A stretch of 43,165 nt of DNA, taken from assembly GCA_043757865.1 (NCBI GenBank), contig JAYVOP010000344.1, forward strand, positions 1-43,165. The letters are read 5' to 3'. Position 1 is the first letter of the stretch. Every line of letters begins with the position of its first letter. Shown here piece after piece: positions 1 through 7,518 of this stretch. The DNA is from JAGNEJ01 sp043757865. GTDB taxonomy: Bacteria > Verrucomicrobiota > Verrucomicrobiia > Verrucomicrobiales > V1-33. The translations under genes and the position numbers were made by a program. The notes below the pieces were generated by a model. The model saw nothing but the letters and a program-made list of their open reading frames with translations. It was not told the origin of the DNA and ran no database searches.

Positions 1-275
1 TTGTTCAGATTCTTCGTCCACACATCTTCCAAAAAGGAAATGGCCACGCCCTGCTGCGCCCGGAACAGCACATCCCAAAAGATGACCCCACCGATCAACC
101 ACGACACAAACTGCGGCACCGTACCGCCTGCTTGGCGATTCAAAAACACCGTGAGACTGCCCCACACCAACAGCTCCATGATCGGCCAGAAGAACAGCTC
201 CACCAACCGCACGTAATTCCGCGAGTAGAGGAACAGATACCGCAACACAAAGGCATAAACGACTTGGAAGCTCAT
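1..275 (-). CDS. ABC-2 type transporter permease, partial (N-terminal 91 residues)
   Basis: This is the membrane-spanning half of an ABC-2 type exporter; the substrate cannot be told. The frame opens with ATG at 275 on the minus strand and runs off the window at base 1, so only about 91 residues are visible. They start MSFQVVYAFVLRYLFLYSRN and contain two hydrophobic stretches (around residues 27-45 and 58-70) with a Trp/Phe-rich amphipathic start, as in ABC-2 permeases. The gene begins 3 bases after the stop of the ATPase gene in the same direction, which argues for one transcript and one transporter. No clear Shine-Dalgarno sequence is visible, so translation may be coupled to the ATPase gene. 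The family call rests on hydropathy and the partner gene; the C-terminal half is unseen. Confidence 0.75.
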   Translation of the reverse strand, partial: MSFQVVYAFVLRYLFLYSRNYVRLVELFFWPIMELLVWGSLTVFLNRQAGGTVPQFVSWLIGGVIFWDVLFRAQQGVAISFLEDVWTKNLN

Positions 276-278
276 AAG

Positions 279-1040
279 TTAGGCGGCAGGGGTGGGGGCT
301 GCGTCTTCGATCACGCCATCCCGCACGATGCGAATGAAGACATTCTCCATGCTCGATTCTTGAAAGCGGCTCACGATTTCCGTCGGCGTGCCTTCCGTAA
401 CCACCGCGCCCCGATGCATGAACACCACTCGGTCACACACTTCTTCCACGTCCCGCATGTTATGCGAAGTGTAGAGGATGCCCAGCTTCCGCTCCTGCTG
501 GACGCGCCGCAGGATCTTGCGCACTTTATCCGCAATGTCAGGGTCCAGGCTGGCCGTGGGTTCGTCCAGCAACAGCAGTTCCGGGTCATTAATCAGCGCC
601 TTGCACAGGTGCAGCCGCGTGCCCTCCCCAGCGGATAGATGGCCCGTGACGCGCTTGGCCAGATGGGAAATTTCAAACAACTCTAGCAGCTCCGCAATCT
701 TGGCTTTGATGTTCTTCACTCGATAAATTTTGGCGAATACATAGAGGTTTTGCCAGACCAGCAGATTAGCTGGCAGATCACTAAAAGCCGAGGAGGAATT
801 CAGCCGCCGCAGCACCGCGATGCGCTCCTGGTAAGGGTCCATCCCGAAGACCCGAATGCTGCCGCGCGTGGGTTTGATCATGCCCAAAATGCAACCCATG
901 GCGGTGGATTTCCCCGCGCCATTGGCCCCGAGCAGGCCCAATACCTCGCCCGGATGAATCGTCAGGGAAAGCCGCTCTATAGCCACATGCGTAGCAAAGG
1001 CCCGGTGGAGGTCGCGAACTTCTAACAAAGGAGCAGACAT
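279..1040 (-). CDS. ABC transporter ATP-binding protein (ABC-2 exporter family)
   Basis: This is a 253-residue ATPase that should power the adjacent ABC-2 permease. Visible motifs, in order: Walker A GANGAGKST (about residues 38-46), a Q-loop region near residues 78-82, a signature region reading LSAGEGTRLHLCKAL instead of the usual LSGGQ, Walker B LLLLDEPTAS, the D-loop SLDPD, and the H-loop TSH. Length is normal for a stand-alone ATPase of the CcmA/NatA type. The C-terminal tail is short and Ala/Pro-rich (APTPAA). The permease gene follows after 3 bases, so the two form an operon. The altered signature is seen in some ABC-2 ATPases and need not impair function. Substrate is unknown; drug, polysaccharide or lipid export are all possible. 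Confidence 0.92.
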   Translation of the reverse strand: MSAPLLEVRDLHRAFATHVAIERLSLTIHPGEVLGLLGANGAGKSTAMGCILGMIKPTRGSIRVFGMDPYQERIAVLRRLNSSSAFSDLPANLLVWQNLYVFAKIYRVKNIKAKIAELLELFEISHLAKRVTGHLSAGEGTRLHLCKALINDPELLLLDEPTASLDPDIADKVRKILRRVQQERKLGILYTSHNMRDVEEVCDRVVFMHRGAVVTEGTPTEIVSRFQESSMENVFIRIVRDGVIEDAAPTPAA

Positions 1041-1094
1041 GCAATCAAGAGGAACAAGGAAGGGGAAAGCACGTGATGAGGACTAGTGAGGAAA

Positions 1095-1166
1095 TACGTG
1101 GTGAGGGATTTGAACCCCCGACCAACTGCGTGTAAAGCAGCCGCTCTACCACTGAGCTAACCACGC
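1095..1166 (-). tRNA. tRNA-Val (anticodon UAC)
   Basis: The minus strand folds into a complete cloverleaf. The acceptor stem GCGTGGT pairs with ACCACGT (one G-U pair at the end). The D stem is GCTC/GAGC. The anticodon stem GCTGC pairs with GCAGT around the loop TTTACAC, which puts UAC at positions 34-36. The T arm is GGGGG-TTCAAAT-CCCTC. The discriminator is A and CCA is not encoded. Anticodon UAC reads GUA-type valine codons. The tRNA lies 54 bases upstream of the ABC ATPase gene and 72 bases from the pnp relic. Its 3' end points away from the restriction-modification genes, so it is not an obvious integration site for them. Confidence 0.95.
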
Positions 1167-1238
1167 GTGCGCTGACGAGCAGCCGCGCACATAACCGGGC
1201 TCCCCCCGCTTGTCAAAATAAAGTGCAGCGGTGTTTCA

Positions 1239-1620
1239 TCACCCTGGGCCGTCACTGGCCTCAGGGATGACACTGTGCAGGACTTCCCGGAGGGCGGTGC
1301 GGCCAATGGTGGCTTTCGTGATGCCTTCTTCCAAGATGCTCAGAGGGTGCCGGGAGCTTGAGGTCCAGCTAGTAAGCCAGTAACGCCCAGTTCCGGGCCG
1401 CACAACTTGAAGATTTTTTCGCAAAGGCAACGGGGCCGCCAATTCAATTTCCGCGACGATTCTTACCACATCGAAGCGGTCAGTTTCACCCACGGGGAAC
1501 GGAAGGAAAATTATAGTTTAATAGCAAATGCTTGGAGTTAGGACGGTCGGTGTAGTTATCGAATTCCTGGGCTTTGTCCTATGGGGTGGCTAGGGCCAGC
1601 GCTTAGGTTACGCTAATCGT
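1239..1620 (-). pseudogene. Decayed internal fragment of pnp (polynucleotide phosphorylase)
   Basis: Bases 1266-1410 align with 8053-8200 of the intact pnp gene, and about 1412-1620 align with about 8462-8665, in the same orientation and order. Shared landmarks include the codons for SILEEGI.KA.IGRT (near 1300-1345) and the stretch around the VGETGRFGGQNRR codons (near 1455-1500). By eye roughly three quarters of positions match. An internal piece of about 260 bases is missing, several one- and two-base indels break the frame, and both the 5' and 3' ends of pnp are absent. It cannot encode a working enzyme. It lies between tRNA-Val and the type III R-M genes, with the living pnp on the far side of those genes. 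Confidence 0.85.
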
Positions 1621-1789
1621 CTCTTGCATTTTAGGGGACAGACGCCCAGTCATGCAGAGTCATCAAATCTCCACCACACTGCATGATCTAACATTATTTT
1701 CTAACATCTTTAACCAAAGCGATTTGCGTCGCTTCGGCTGCTGATCCACCACGAAACCGGAAATTTCAAAGGAACAGGCAGCGCTGGAC

Positions 1790-1811
1790 ACACGCCCCGA
1801 TTGGGACGTGT
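1790..1811. repeat. Small hairpin upstream of mod
   Basis: Bases ACACG-C-CCC-GATT-GGG-A-CGTGT form a compact hairpin (5 bp plus 3 bp stem, one opposed mismatch, 4-base loop). Its right arm GGGACGTG (1803-1810) is the exact complement of CACGTCCC at 1866-1873 inside the neighbouring larger palindrome, so alternative pairings are possible. No T-tract follows, so it does not look like an intrinsic terminator. Confidence 0.5.
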
Positions 1812-1820
1812 CGAAAGCGT

Positions 1821-1914
1821 CCTGTTCTGAGGCTCTTCCGGTGCCTGTGGTGGGATGTGTGTAGGCACGTCCCACTTTCATTTCAGGCACTGGCAAGAAT
1901 CGTCTCAGAACAGG
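1821..1914. repeat. Nested imperfect palindrome in the spacer before mod
   Basis: The arm at 1821-1847 (starting CCTGTTCTGAG, ending GGTGCCTG) is the imperfect complement of 1884-1914 (starting CAGGCACTGG, ending CTCAGAACAGG). Inside it a second stem GTGGGA (1850-1855) pairs with TCCCAC (1870-1875). The whole 94-base block could fold into one long hairpin ending 46 bases before the mod start codon. It resembles a repetitive extragenic palindrome or the tip of a small mobile repeat, but only one copy is present in this window. Confidence 0.55.
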
Positions 1915-1960
1915 AAATCCGCCGAAGGCAGACAGAGGCACGCGTTCGCCACGCATCCTC

Positions 1961-3919
1961 ATGTCTTCCTCTAAAAATGGCGGCTCGTCCGCATCCTCAT
2001 CTGTTCCTGAATTTCACTGGGGCCCAGCCAATCCCCATCCGCTCTCACTCATGCGCACCGAATTGGTGTGGGATGGGAAATACGACGAATACGGCAGGCG
2101 GCGGGAAGTGAATACCGCTGCGCTCTCCATGCCGATGCAGAAAATCGAAACGGTGGATGATCCACGTCAACGGGCGGAAGCGCAGGGGCATCTCGATCTG
2201 TTTGAGAAAAATCACCGTAAGCCAGACAATTTCCGCAACCGCCTCATCTGGGGTGACAACAAACTCGTGCTCGCCAGCCTGCTCGCTGAGTTCAAGGGGC
2301 GGGTGGATCTCATTTACATCGACCCGCCTTTCGACGTCGGTGCGGACTTCACCATGGACGTGCCTATTGGCGACGGGAAGGAGACCATCGAGAAGGATCA
2401 ATCCACCTTGGAGATGGTCGCCTACCGCGACATGTGGGGTAAAGGCACGGATTCTTATCTCCACATGATGTTTGAACGCCTCTCCCTGATGAAGGAATTA
2501 CTTTCAGAGAAGGGAGCCATATTTGTTCATTCCGATTGGAGAATGAACAGTTCACTCCGCTTGATCCTTGAAGAAATATTCGGAAGTGCTTTGTTCAGAA
2601 ACGAAATTGTTTGGTATTATGGCCAGCGCACAGAACCTCGAGATCGACAATTTGATCGTAAGCACGACACTTTGCTGTTTTTTGCCAATGCTGGTTCGAG
2701 AATTTTTGAAAATACAGTGCCTTGGACACGTGAAGAGTTCATTAATCACAGGCATGACGTTTTAATAGATGCAAATGGCAAAGAGTTTATTTGGACAGAT
2801 GGTGGAACTGGGAGGCCGAGATATAGACGGTATGTCGAAGAAGTTGTTAAACGCGGGAAACCTCTCGACAGTGTTTGGTCAATTCAGGTTTTGAATTCCT
2901 CCGCTAAAGAAAGAACGTCCTACGCCACTCAAAAGCCCGAAGCCCTTCTCGAACGCATTATCAAAGCCAGCAGCAACGAAGGCGATCTCGTGGCAGATTT
3001 CTTCTGCGGGAGCGGGACGACAGGCGCGGTGGCGGAACGGCTCGGACGGCGCTGGATCATGGCGGACCTCGGGCGCTTCGCCATTCACACTAGCCGGAAG
3101 CGGTTGATTGAACTTCAGCGCAAACTCCATACGGAAGAAAAACCCTATCGTGCATTCGATGTCTATAATCTAGGGCGCTACGAACGCCAGTGGTGGCAGA
3201 AAGATCGCCTGAAAGGAGCGGAGGAGGAGCATCGGAAAGTCGTGCTGGAATTTTTCAAAGCGGAAGTGCTGACCTCGCCTCCAAGTCCGTTGCTGCATGG
3301 ACGGAAGGCGGGAGCATTTTGCCATGTGGATGGAATTGATGGCATTTTCACGCGTGATGAAGCCAAGGCCGTGGCGGAAGCGGTGACGGCGGCGGGTGGG
3401 CGCGAAGTGTTTTGTCTGGCGTGGGAGTTTGAAATGGAATTGCGCCAATATTGCCTTGGGCTGGAAGCGGAATTCAACCTGCGCATGAAGCTGGTGCCAA
3501 TCCCTCGCGAGATCATGGAGAAGAATCGCAAGTCGCCTCCCCCATTTCTAGAGGTTGCAGTGTTGGGGGCAGAAACCGTGGTGAAGACAAAAGGAAAAAC
3601 CAAAGAGGTGGAAGTGAAACTGACGAAATTCCTGCCCAGCCTAGCCGAGGTTCCGGGCAAGGAATTGCAGGCGCTCCAAGAGCGGGCGGTGCGCAGCGGG
3701 TTTGATTTCATCGACTTCTGGGCAGTGGATTTTGACTGGCATCCGAATCAGCCATTCCATCATGATTGGCAGGACTATCGGACGCGGAAGGATCGCACTC
3801 TGAAAACAGTCAGCGAGGCTCAACACGTTTATGAGAAGCCAGGGAAATACACGCTGTGTGTGAAGGTGGTGGATGTCTTCGGCTGTGACACCAGCGTGAC
3901 TCTGGAGGTCACGGTCTAG
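1961..3919 (+). CDS. mod: Type III restriction-modification methyltransferase (Mod)
   Basis: This is the modification subunit, an N6-adenine (beta-class) DNA methyltransferase that also gives the complex its sequence specificity. It has 652 residues. Motif IV reads DPPF (121-124, in LIYIDPPFDVGADF) and comes before the SAM-binding motif I, DFFCGSGTTG (346-355). That order, IV before I, is the beta class used by type III Mod proteins. The region between the two motifs should hold the target recognition domain. Its DNA (about 2490-2930) is clearly AT-richer than the flanks: 38% GC by hand in 2701-2760 against 72% in 3001-3060. The extreme C-terminus (residues about 620-652) looks like a small beta-rich PKD-like piece. 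The ATG at 1961 gives a Ser-rich leader; a start at 2051 (MRTELVWDGK) is also credible. The res gene follows after 60 bases. Confidence 0.92.
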   Translation: MSSSKNGGSSASSSVPEFHWGPANPHPLSLMRTELVWDGKYDEYGRRREVNTAALSMPMQKIETVDDPRQRAEAQGHLDLFEKNHRKPDNFRNRLIWGDNKLVLASLLAEFKGRVDLIYIDPPFDVGADFTMDVPIGDGKETIEKDQSTLEMVAYRDMWGKGTDSYLHMMFERLSLMKELLSEKGAIFVHSDWRMNSSLRLILEEIFGSALFRNEIVWYYGQRTEPRDRQFDRKHDTLLFFANAGSRIFENTVPWTREEFINHRHDVLIDANGKEFIWTDGGTGRPRYRRYVEEVVKRGKPLDSVWSIQVLNSSAKERTSYATQKPEALLERIIKASSNEGDLVADFFCGSGTTGAVAERLGRRWIMADLGRFAIHTSRKRLIELQRKLHTEEKPYRAFDVYNLGRYERQWWQKDRLKGAEEEHRKVVLEFFKAEVLTSPPSPLLHGRKAGAFCHVDGIDGIFTRDEAKAVAEAVTAAGGREVFCLAWEFEMELRQYCLGLEAEFNLRMKLVPIPREIMEKNRKSPPPFLEVAVLGAETVVKTKGKTKEVEVKLTKFLPSLAEVPGKELQALQERAVRSGFDFIDFWAVDFDWHPNQPFHHDWQDYRTRKDRTLKTVSEAQHVYEKPGKYTLCVKVVDVFGCDTSVTLEVTV

Positions 3920-3979
3920 CGTGATCTGCACTGCCTCCCATTTTCAAATCCAAGATCTATATCATCACCCATTTCCAAC

Positions 3980-6900
3980 ATGTCAGAAACACTCACCATC
4001 AAAACAGAATCTCTGGAACCGCTCTTTTCCGCCTGGGAAGAGCCGACGAAACACCGCGTCCGTGCCGAGAGCGGACAAGGCTCCACCAGCAAACCAGGAC
4101 GCCGACGCAGCAGTATTTCCATCGCTCAGAACCTGCGGGCACAGGTGAAGGAATGGCGAGATAACTTTTACTTTGGGGCCAGTGACACCTCACGGCAGTT
4201 GCTGACACATTGGTTCGGTCGGGCGCATACGGTGGGTGGGCATGAGTTTCGCTATTATTTTTGCCAACGGGAAGCCATCGAAACGCTGGTGTATTTGAAG
4301 GAAGTGCGGAAGCAGGATTGCCTATCGAAACTGGTGGCGGAGTATGGCGGAAACCAAGCCGAAACCGCAGCGCTGGGAATCACGGATGATGAGGATGCGT
4401 GGAGCCGCTATGCCTTCAAGATGGCCACCGGATCAGGCAAAACGAAGGTGATGAGTCTGGCGATTGTCTGGAGCTATTTCCATGCGCTGAGAGAATCCGA
4501 TTCGGAAATGGCGCGGCATTTTGTGGTGATCGCGCCTAATTTGACGGTGTTTGAACGGCTGAAGGAAGATTTCAAACCCGAAGGCGGTGGGCCGGATATT
4601 TTCGATACCGACCCGCTGATTCCCGTGGAGTGGCGCGGTGATTGGAATCTGAGCACGGTCTTGCAGGATGAAGCGGGAGGCGCGCATACCGGTGGAGTGC
4701 TGTATCTGACAAACATTCACCGACTCTTCGATCAATCCAAACCCCGTGCCGCTGGAGAAGCGTTTCCCTGGATGGGGCCGAATGTTTCCAAAGCAAAGGC
4801 GCTGGATACGGGTTCCGTGCTGCGGGAACGCATCACGGGTCATGCCCGCGTGATGATTCTGAATGATGAAGCCCACCATGTCTGGGACCCAGATTCTGCG
4901 TGGAATGAAGCCATCGAATATCTGCACCGCACGATCCGCAAACGCAGCGGTGGAAGCAGCGAAGGATTGGTGGCTCAACTCGATTTCAGCGCCACGCCGA
5001 AAGACAACAAGGCGCACTATTTCAAACACATCGTCTGCGACACGCCACTGGGTGAAGCGGTGGACGCGGGAATCGTAAAAACGCCGATCATTGGGCGAGC
5101 TGGAAAGCTGGTGGAACAAGCGACGGATGATGCAGCTTATCGCTATGAGGCTCATTTGCGGCTTGGCTATCAACGCTGGGCAAAGAGTCGTGAGGAATGG
5201 TTGCCGTCTGGCAAGAAGCCGCTGTTGTTTGTCATGTGTAATGACACCAAAGAGGCGGATGAAATTTGCCGCAGGCTAAATGGCGATGCTTTGTTCCAAG
5301 AAATCAATGGGCGGACGATCAATCTGCACACGAACCTCAAAGGTAAAATCAAGACGGTGGGCAAGGGGAATGATGCTCGTAAAGAGTTCGTGGAAAACGA
5401 TAAGGACATTAGCGACGAGGATATGAAGGCGTTGCGAAAACTCAGCCGGGAACTGGATTCAGGGGCGAGTCCGTATTATTGCATCGTCAGTGTGTTGATG
5501 CTGCGGGAAGGTTGGGATGTGAAGAATGTGACGACGATTGTGCCGCTGCGTCCCTACACTTCAACGGCGGGCATTCTACCCGAACAAACGCTGGGACGTG
5601 GTTTGCGGAGAATGACCCCGCCGGGTCAGGCGAATGAGGTGGTGACGGTGGTGGAGCACGAAGCGTTCGCCAGACTCTATCGGGAGGAATTGGCGCAGGA
5701 AGGATTGGAGATTGAAACAGTGGATGTGGAAAACGTTCCGACCACCACGATTTCCATTTTCCCAGATTCAACGCACAAAAATGTGGAGGAATTGGACATT
5801 GCGATTCCCCGACTCCGGGCCGGGAATCAAACGCTGGCAGTGCTGGGGCCGATTACGGAAGCGGAAGTGCGTACTGCCTTTGCGAAATATCCTGCATTGC
5901 CCATCGGTGAAGCCGGATTGGATGAGGTGCAGTATGAAGGCCGCCATCTCATCACCGGAGAAGTGGTGGAATACATGAAGGTGAGTCTGATCCTTTTAGA
6001 ATCAGGCGTGGGAGCCATTTCGTTTTTCGTGCAGGAGTTGGAGCACATCTGCAAAGTAAAGGGAACCCATCAGGTGTTGGCTCCGTTGATTCAGAAATTT
6101 CTAGAGGAAATGTTGTTTGGGCCGGGCAACTCCATTTTCGATCAAACCTTGGTGCGGCGGCTTTCTGACGCAGATGTGAGGGAGCATTTAAGAGCGGTGT
6201 TTCTACCCCTGATTCGGCAACGTATCGTGCAACAGCAACTACGTGAAATGGAGGCTCAAGCGATTTCCACCGCGTCATGGAAGCCATTTCAAGTTACGGT
6301 GAGCGAACGCAGGCCAGTGCTGCAAGCGGCCAAGACATTGTTCAATCTGGTGCCGTGTAATCGCGAGTTGGAATCCGCGTTTGTCACGCTCTGCGGCGTG
6401 TGTACGGATCTGAAAGCGTTCGTGAAAAATGCCGGACCGCAGGCGTTGCGGATTGATTATTTGTCGGATGGATCACGGCTAGCATTCTACACTCCGGATT
6501 TTCTGGTGCGGCTGAACAATGGCGCTCATTATCTGGTGGAAACCAAAGGACAGGTGGACAAAGACGTTCCCGCAAAAGCCAGAGCGGCCATGGAATGGTG
6601 CAAGGCAGCCTCCACCAAGGAGTTAAAATGGGAGTATGTGTTTGTGCTGGAAGGAGTATTCCAGCGGTATCAGGGGAATGAATTCGCCAGTTTGGTGAGG
6701 ACGTGTCTGCCCTCGTTGCAGGATTTGGTAAATGAGGAAAAATTCCGTGAGGAATTGCCGCTGTTTGCAGCGCATGGATTGTTGGAGAGCAAGATTCCTG
6801 AGGCCCAAGGAATCGTGGATGCAGCCGTGCTGGAAGGATTGCCGAAACGGTTGCGGCAAGCAGTGGAGGAAGCGGTTTCACTTTTCCGCTACTTGGAGAA

Positions 6901-7384
6901 AAAACCCGGTGTGAATTTTGCCCCTGTCTTCACCGCACTATTGGGTGTGGTGGATGATTCCGCCAAAGCCTTGCTGGTGCAAAAGCTGGCTCCAGAGATG
7001 CCGACAAATGTTCCGGCTCAAAGGGATTGGTTTGAGCCTCATTTTTCCCAAACGGATCGGCGGATGGTGCCGCACTACGAAGCGATGGCACGGAATTTAA
7101 GAAAGACGTTGATCTATCAAAGCGGCGTTTCCCTGCTCGGCCTGCTGCGGAGCTGTCTGGAGTATGCGCTGAACGACAATACCAAACTGACGGGCGTCTT
7201 TGAAGCGCTCGAGGCCACTTTTCGTTTTGAGGGTGGACGGGATTTGCTGGATCGGGTGAAGGCGTTGAACGATTTCAGAAATACACGCATCGCGCACCAA
7301 GAGAAGCCGTTAGTGGAACCGAAGGAAGCGGAGAATGCGCTGAAAGCTTGGGTGGAGGCTTTGAAAATGCTACAGGTTATCTAA
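3980..7384 (+). CDS. res: Type III restriction endonuclease (Res): helicase, PD-(D/E)XK nuclease, HEPN-like tail
   Basis: This is the ATP-dependent restriction subunit that works with the Mod protein encoded just upstream. It has 1134 residues. Superfamily 2 helicase motifs: Walker A ATGSGKT (149-155), DEAH box NDEAHH (295-300), motif III DFSATP (335-340), motif VI QTLGRGLRR (536-544). A PD-(D/E)XK nuclease site follows: TPDF (838-841) and VETKG (853-857), with E854 and K856 as the likely catalytic pair. After that an all-alpha C-terminal domain (about 1015-1134) carries NDFRNTRIAH, with R1100-N1101 and H1106 fitting the R(N)x4-6H signature of HEPN ribonucleases. Ordinary Res subunits such as EcoP15I are shorter and lack this tail. 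Hand scanning finds only two CTAG sites in 3.4 kb. The gene converges on pnp; a shared terminator separates them. Confidence 0.93.
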   Translation: MSETLTIKTESLEPLFSAWEEPTKHRVRAESGQGSTSKPGRRRSSISIAQNLRAQVKEWRDNFYFGASDTSRQLLTHWFGRAHTVGGHEFRYYFCQREAIETLVYLKEVRKQDCLSKLVAEYGGNQAETAALGITDDEDAWSRYAFKMATGSGKTKVMSLAIVWSYFHALRESDSEMARHFVVIAPNLTVFERLKEDFKPEGGGPDIFDTDPLIPVEWRGDWNLSTVLQDEAGGAHTGGVLYLTNIHRLFDQSKPRAAGEAFPWMGPNVSKAKALDTGSVLRERITGHARVMILNDEAHHVWDPDSAWNEAIEYLHRTIRKRSGGSSEGLVAQLDFSATPKDNKAHYFKHIVCDTPLGEAVDAGIVKTPIIGRAGKLVEQATDDAAYRYEAHLRLGYQRWAKSREEWLPSGKKPLLFVMCNDTKEADEICRRLNGDALFQEINGRTINLHTNLKGKIKTVGKGNDARKEFVENDKDISDEDMKALRKLSRELDSGASPYYCIVSVLMLREGWDVKNVTTIVPLRPYTSTAGILPEQTLGRGLRRMTPPGQANEVVTVVEHEAFARLYREELAQEGLEIETVDVENVPTTTISIFPDSTHKNVEELDIAIPRLRAGNQTLAVLGPITEAEVRTAFAKYPALPIGEAGLDEVQYEGRHLITGEVVEYMKVSLILLESGVGAISFFVQELEHICKVKGTHQVLAPLIQKFLEEMLFGPGNSIFDQTLVRRLSDADVREHLRAVFLPLIRQRIVQQQLREMEAQAISTASWKPFQVTVSERRPVLQAAKTLFNLVPCNRELESAFVTLCGVCTDLKAFVKNAGPQALRIDYLSDGSRLAFYTPDFLVRLNNGAHYLVETKGQVDKDVPAKARAAMEWCKAASTKELKWEYVFVLEGVFQRYQGNEFASLVRTCLPSLQDLVNEEKFREELPLFAAHGLLESKIPEAQGIVDAAVLEGLPKRLRQAVEEAVSLFRYLEKKPGVNFAPVFTALLGVVDDSAKALLVQKLAPEMPTNVPAQRDWFEPHFSQTDRRMVPHYEAMARNLRKTLIYQSGVSLLGLLRSCLEYALNDNTKLTGVFEALEATFRFEGGRDLLDRVKALNDFRNTRIAHQEKPLVEPKEAENALKAWVEALKMLQVI

Positions 7385-7437
7385 CGGGTTGGGTATGGCC
7401 TATGGGCCGCCATCTCCTTTGTGAATATGTGAGAGAT

Positions 7438-7453
7438 GGGACAAAAGTGTCCC
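7438..7453 (+). other. Minor hairpin after res
   Basis: GGGACA (7438-7443) and TGTCCC (7448-7453) form a 6-bp stem with an AAAG loop, 54 bases past the res stop. There is no T-run, so it is at best an accessory to the strong terminator that follows. Confidence 0.3.
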
Positions 7454-7462
7454 GACTCCATA

Positions 7463-7498
7463 AAAAATGGTGCCGCCCAGCAGGGCGGCACCATTTTT
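7463..7498. terminator. Bidirectional intrinsic terminator between res and pnp
   Basis: A perfect GC-rich stem GGTGCCGCCC (7469-7478) / GGGCGGCACC (7483-7492) with an AGCA loop is extended by AAAAAT on the left (7463-7468) and ATTTTT on the right (7493-7498). It therefore gives a hairpin plus U-tract in both directions. It lies between the convergent res (plus) and pnp (minus) genes and would end both transcripts. Confidence 0.93.
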
Positions 7499-7518
7499 GA
7501 TTTTTATGCTAGCTGGGC

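Noticed and set aside
279..1040. ABC ATPase as an inactive paralogue because of its LSAGE signature
   Set aside because: Walker A, Walker B, D-loop and H-loop are intact and related ABC-2 ATPases tolerate this variant.
1095..1166. tRNA-Val as the attachment site of the restriction-modification segment
   Set aside because: The tRNA 3' end faces away from mod/res, no integrase gene is present, and no repeated tRNA end was found near the terminator or pnp.
1663..1962. Minus-strand open frame of 99 residues upstream of mod
   Set aside because: It runs through the palindromic spacer, has no recognisable motif, and ends in repeat sequence; most of it is explained by the inverted repeats.
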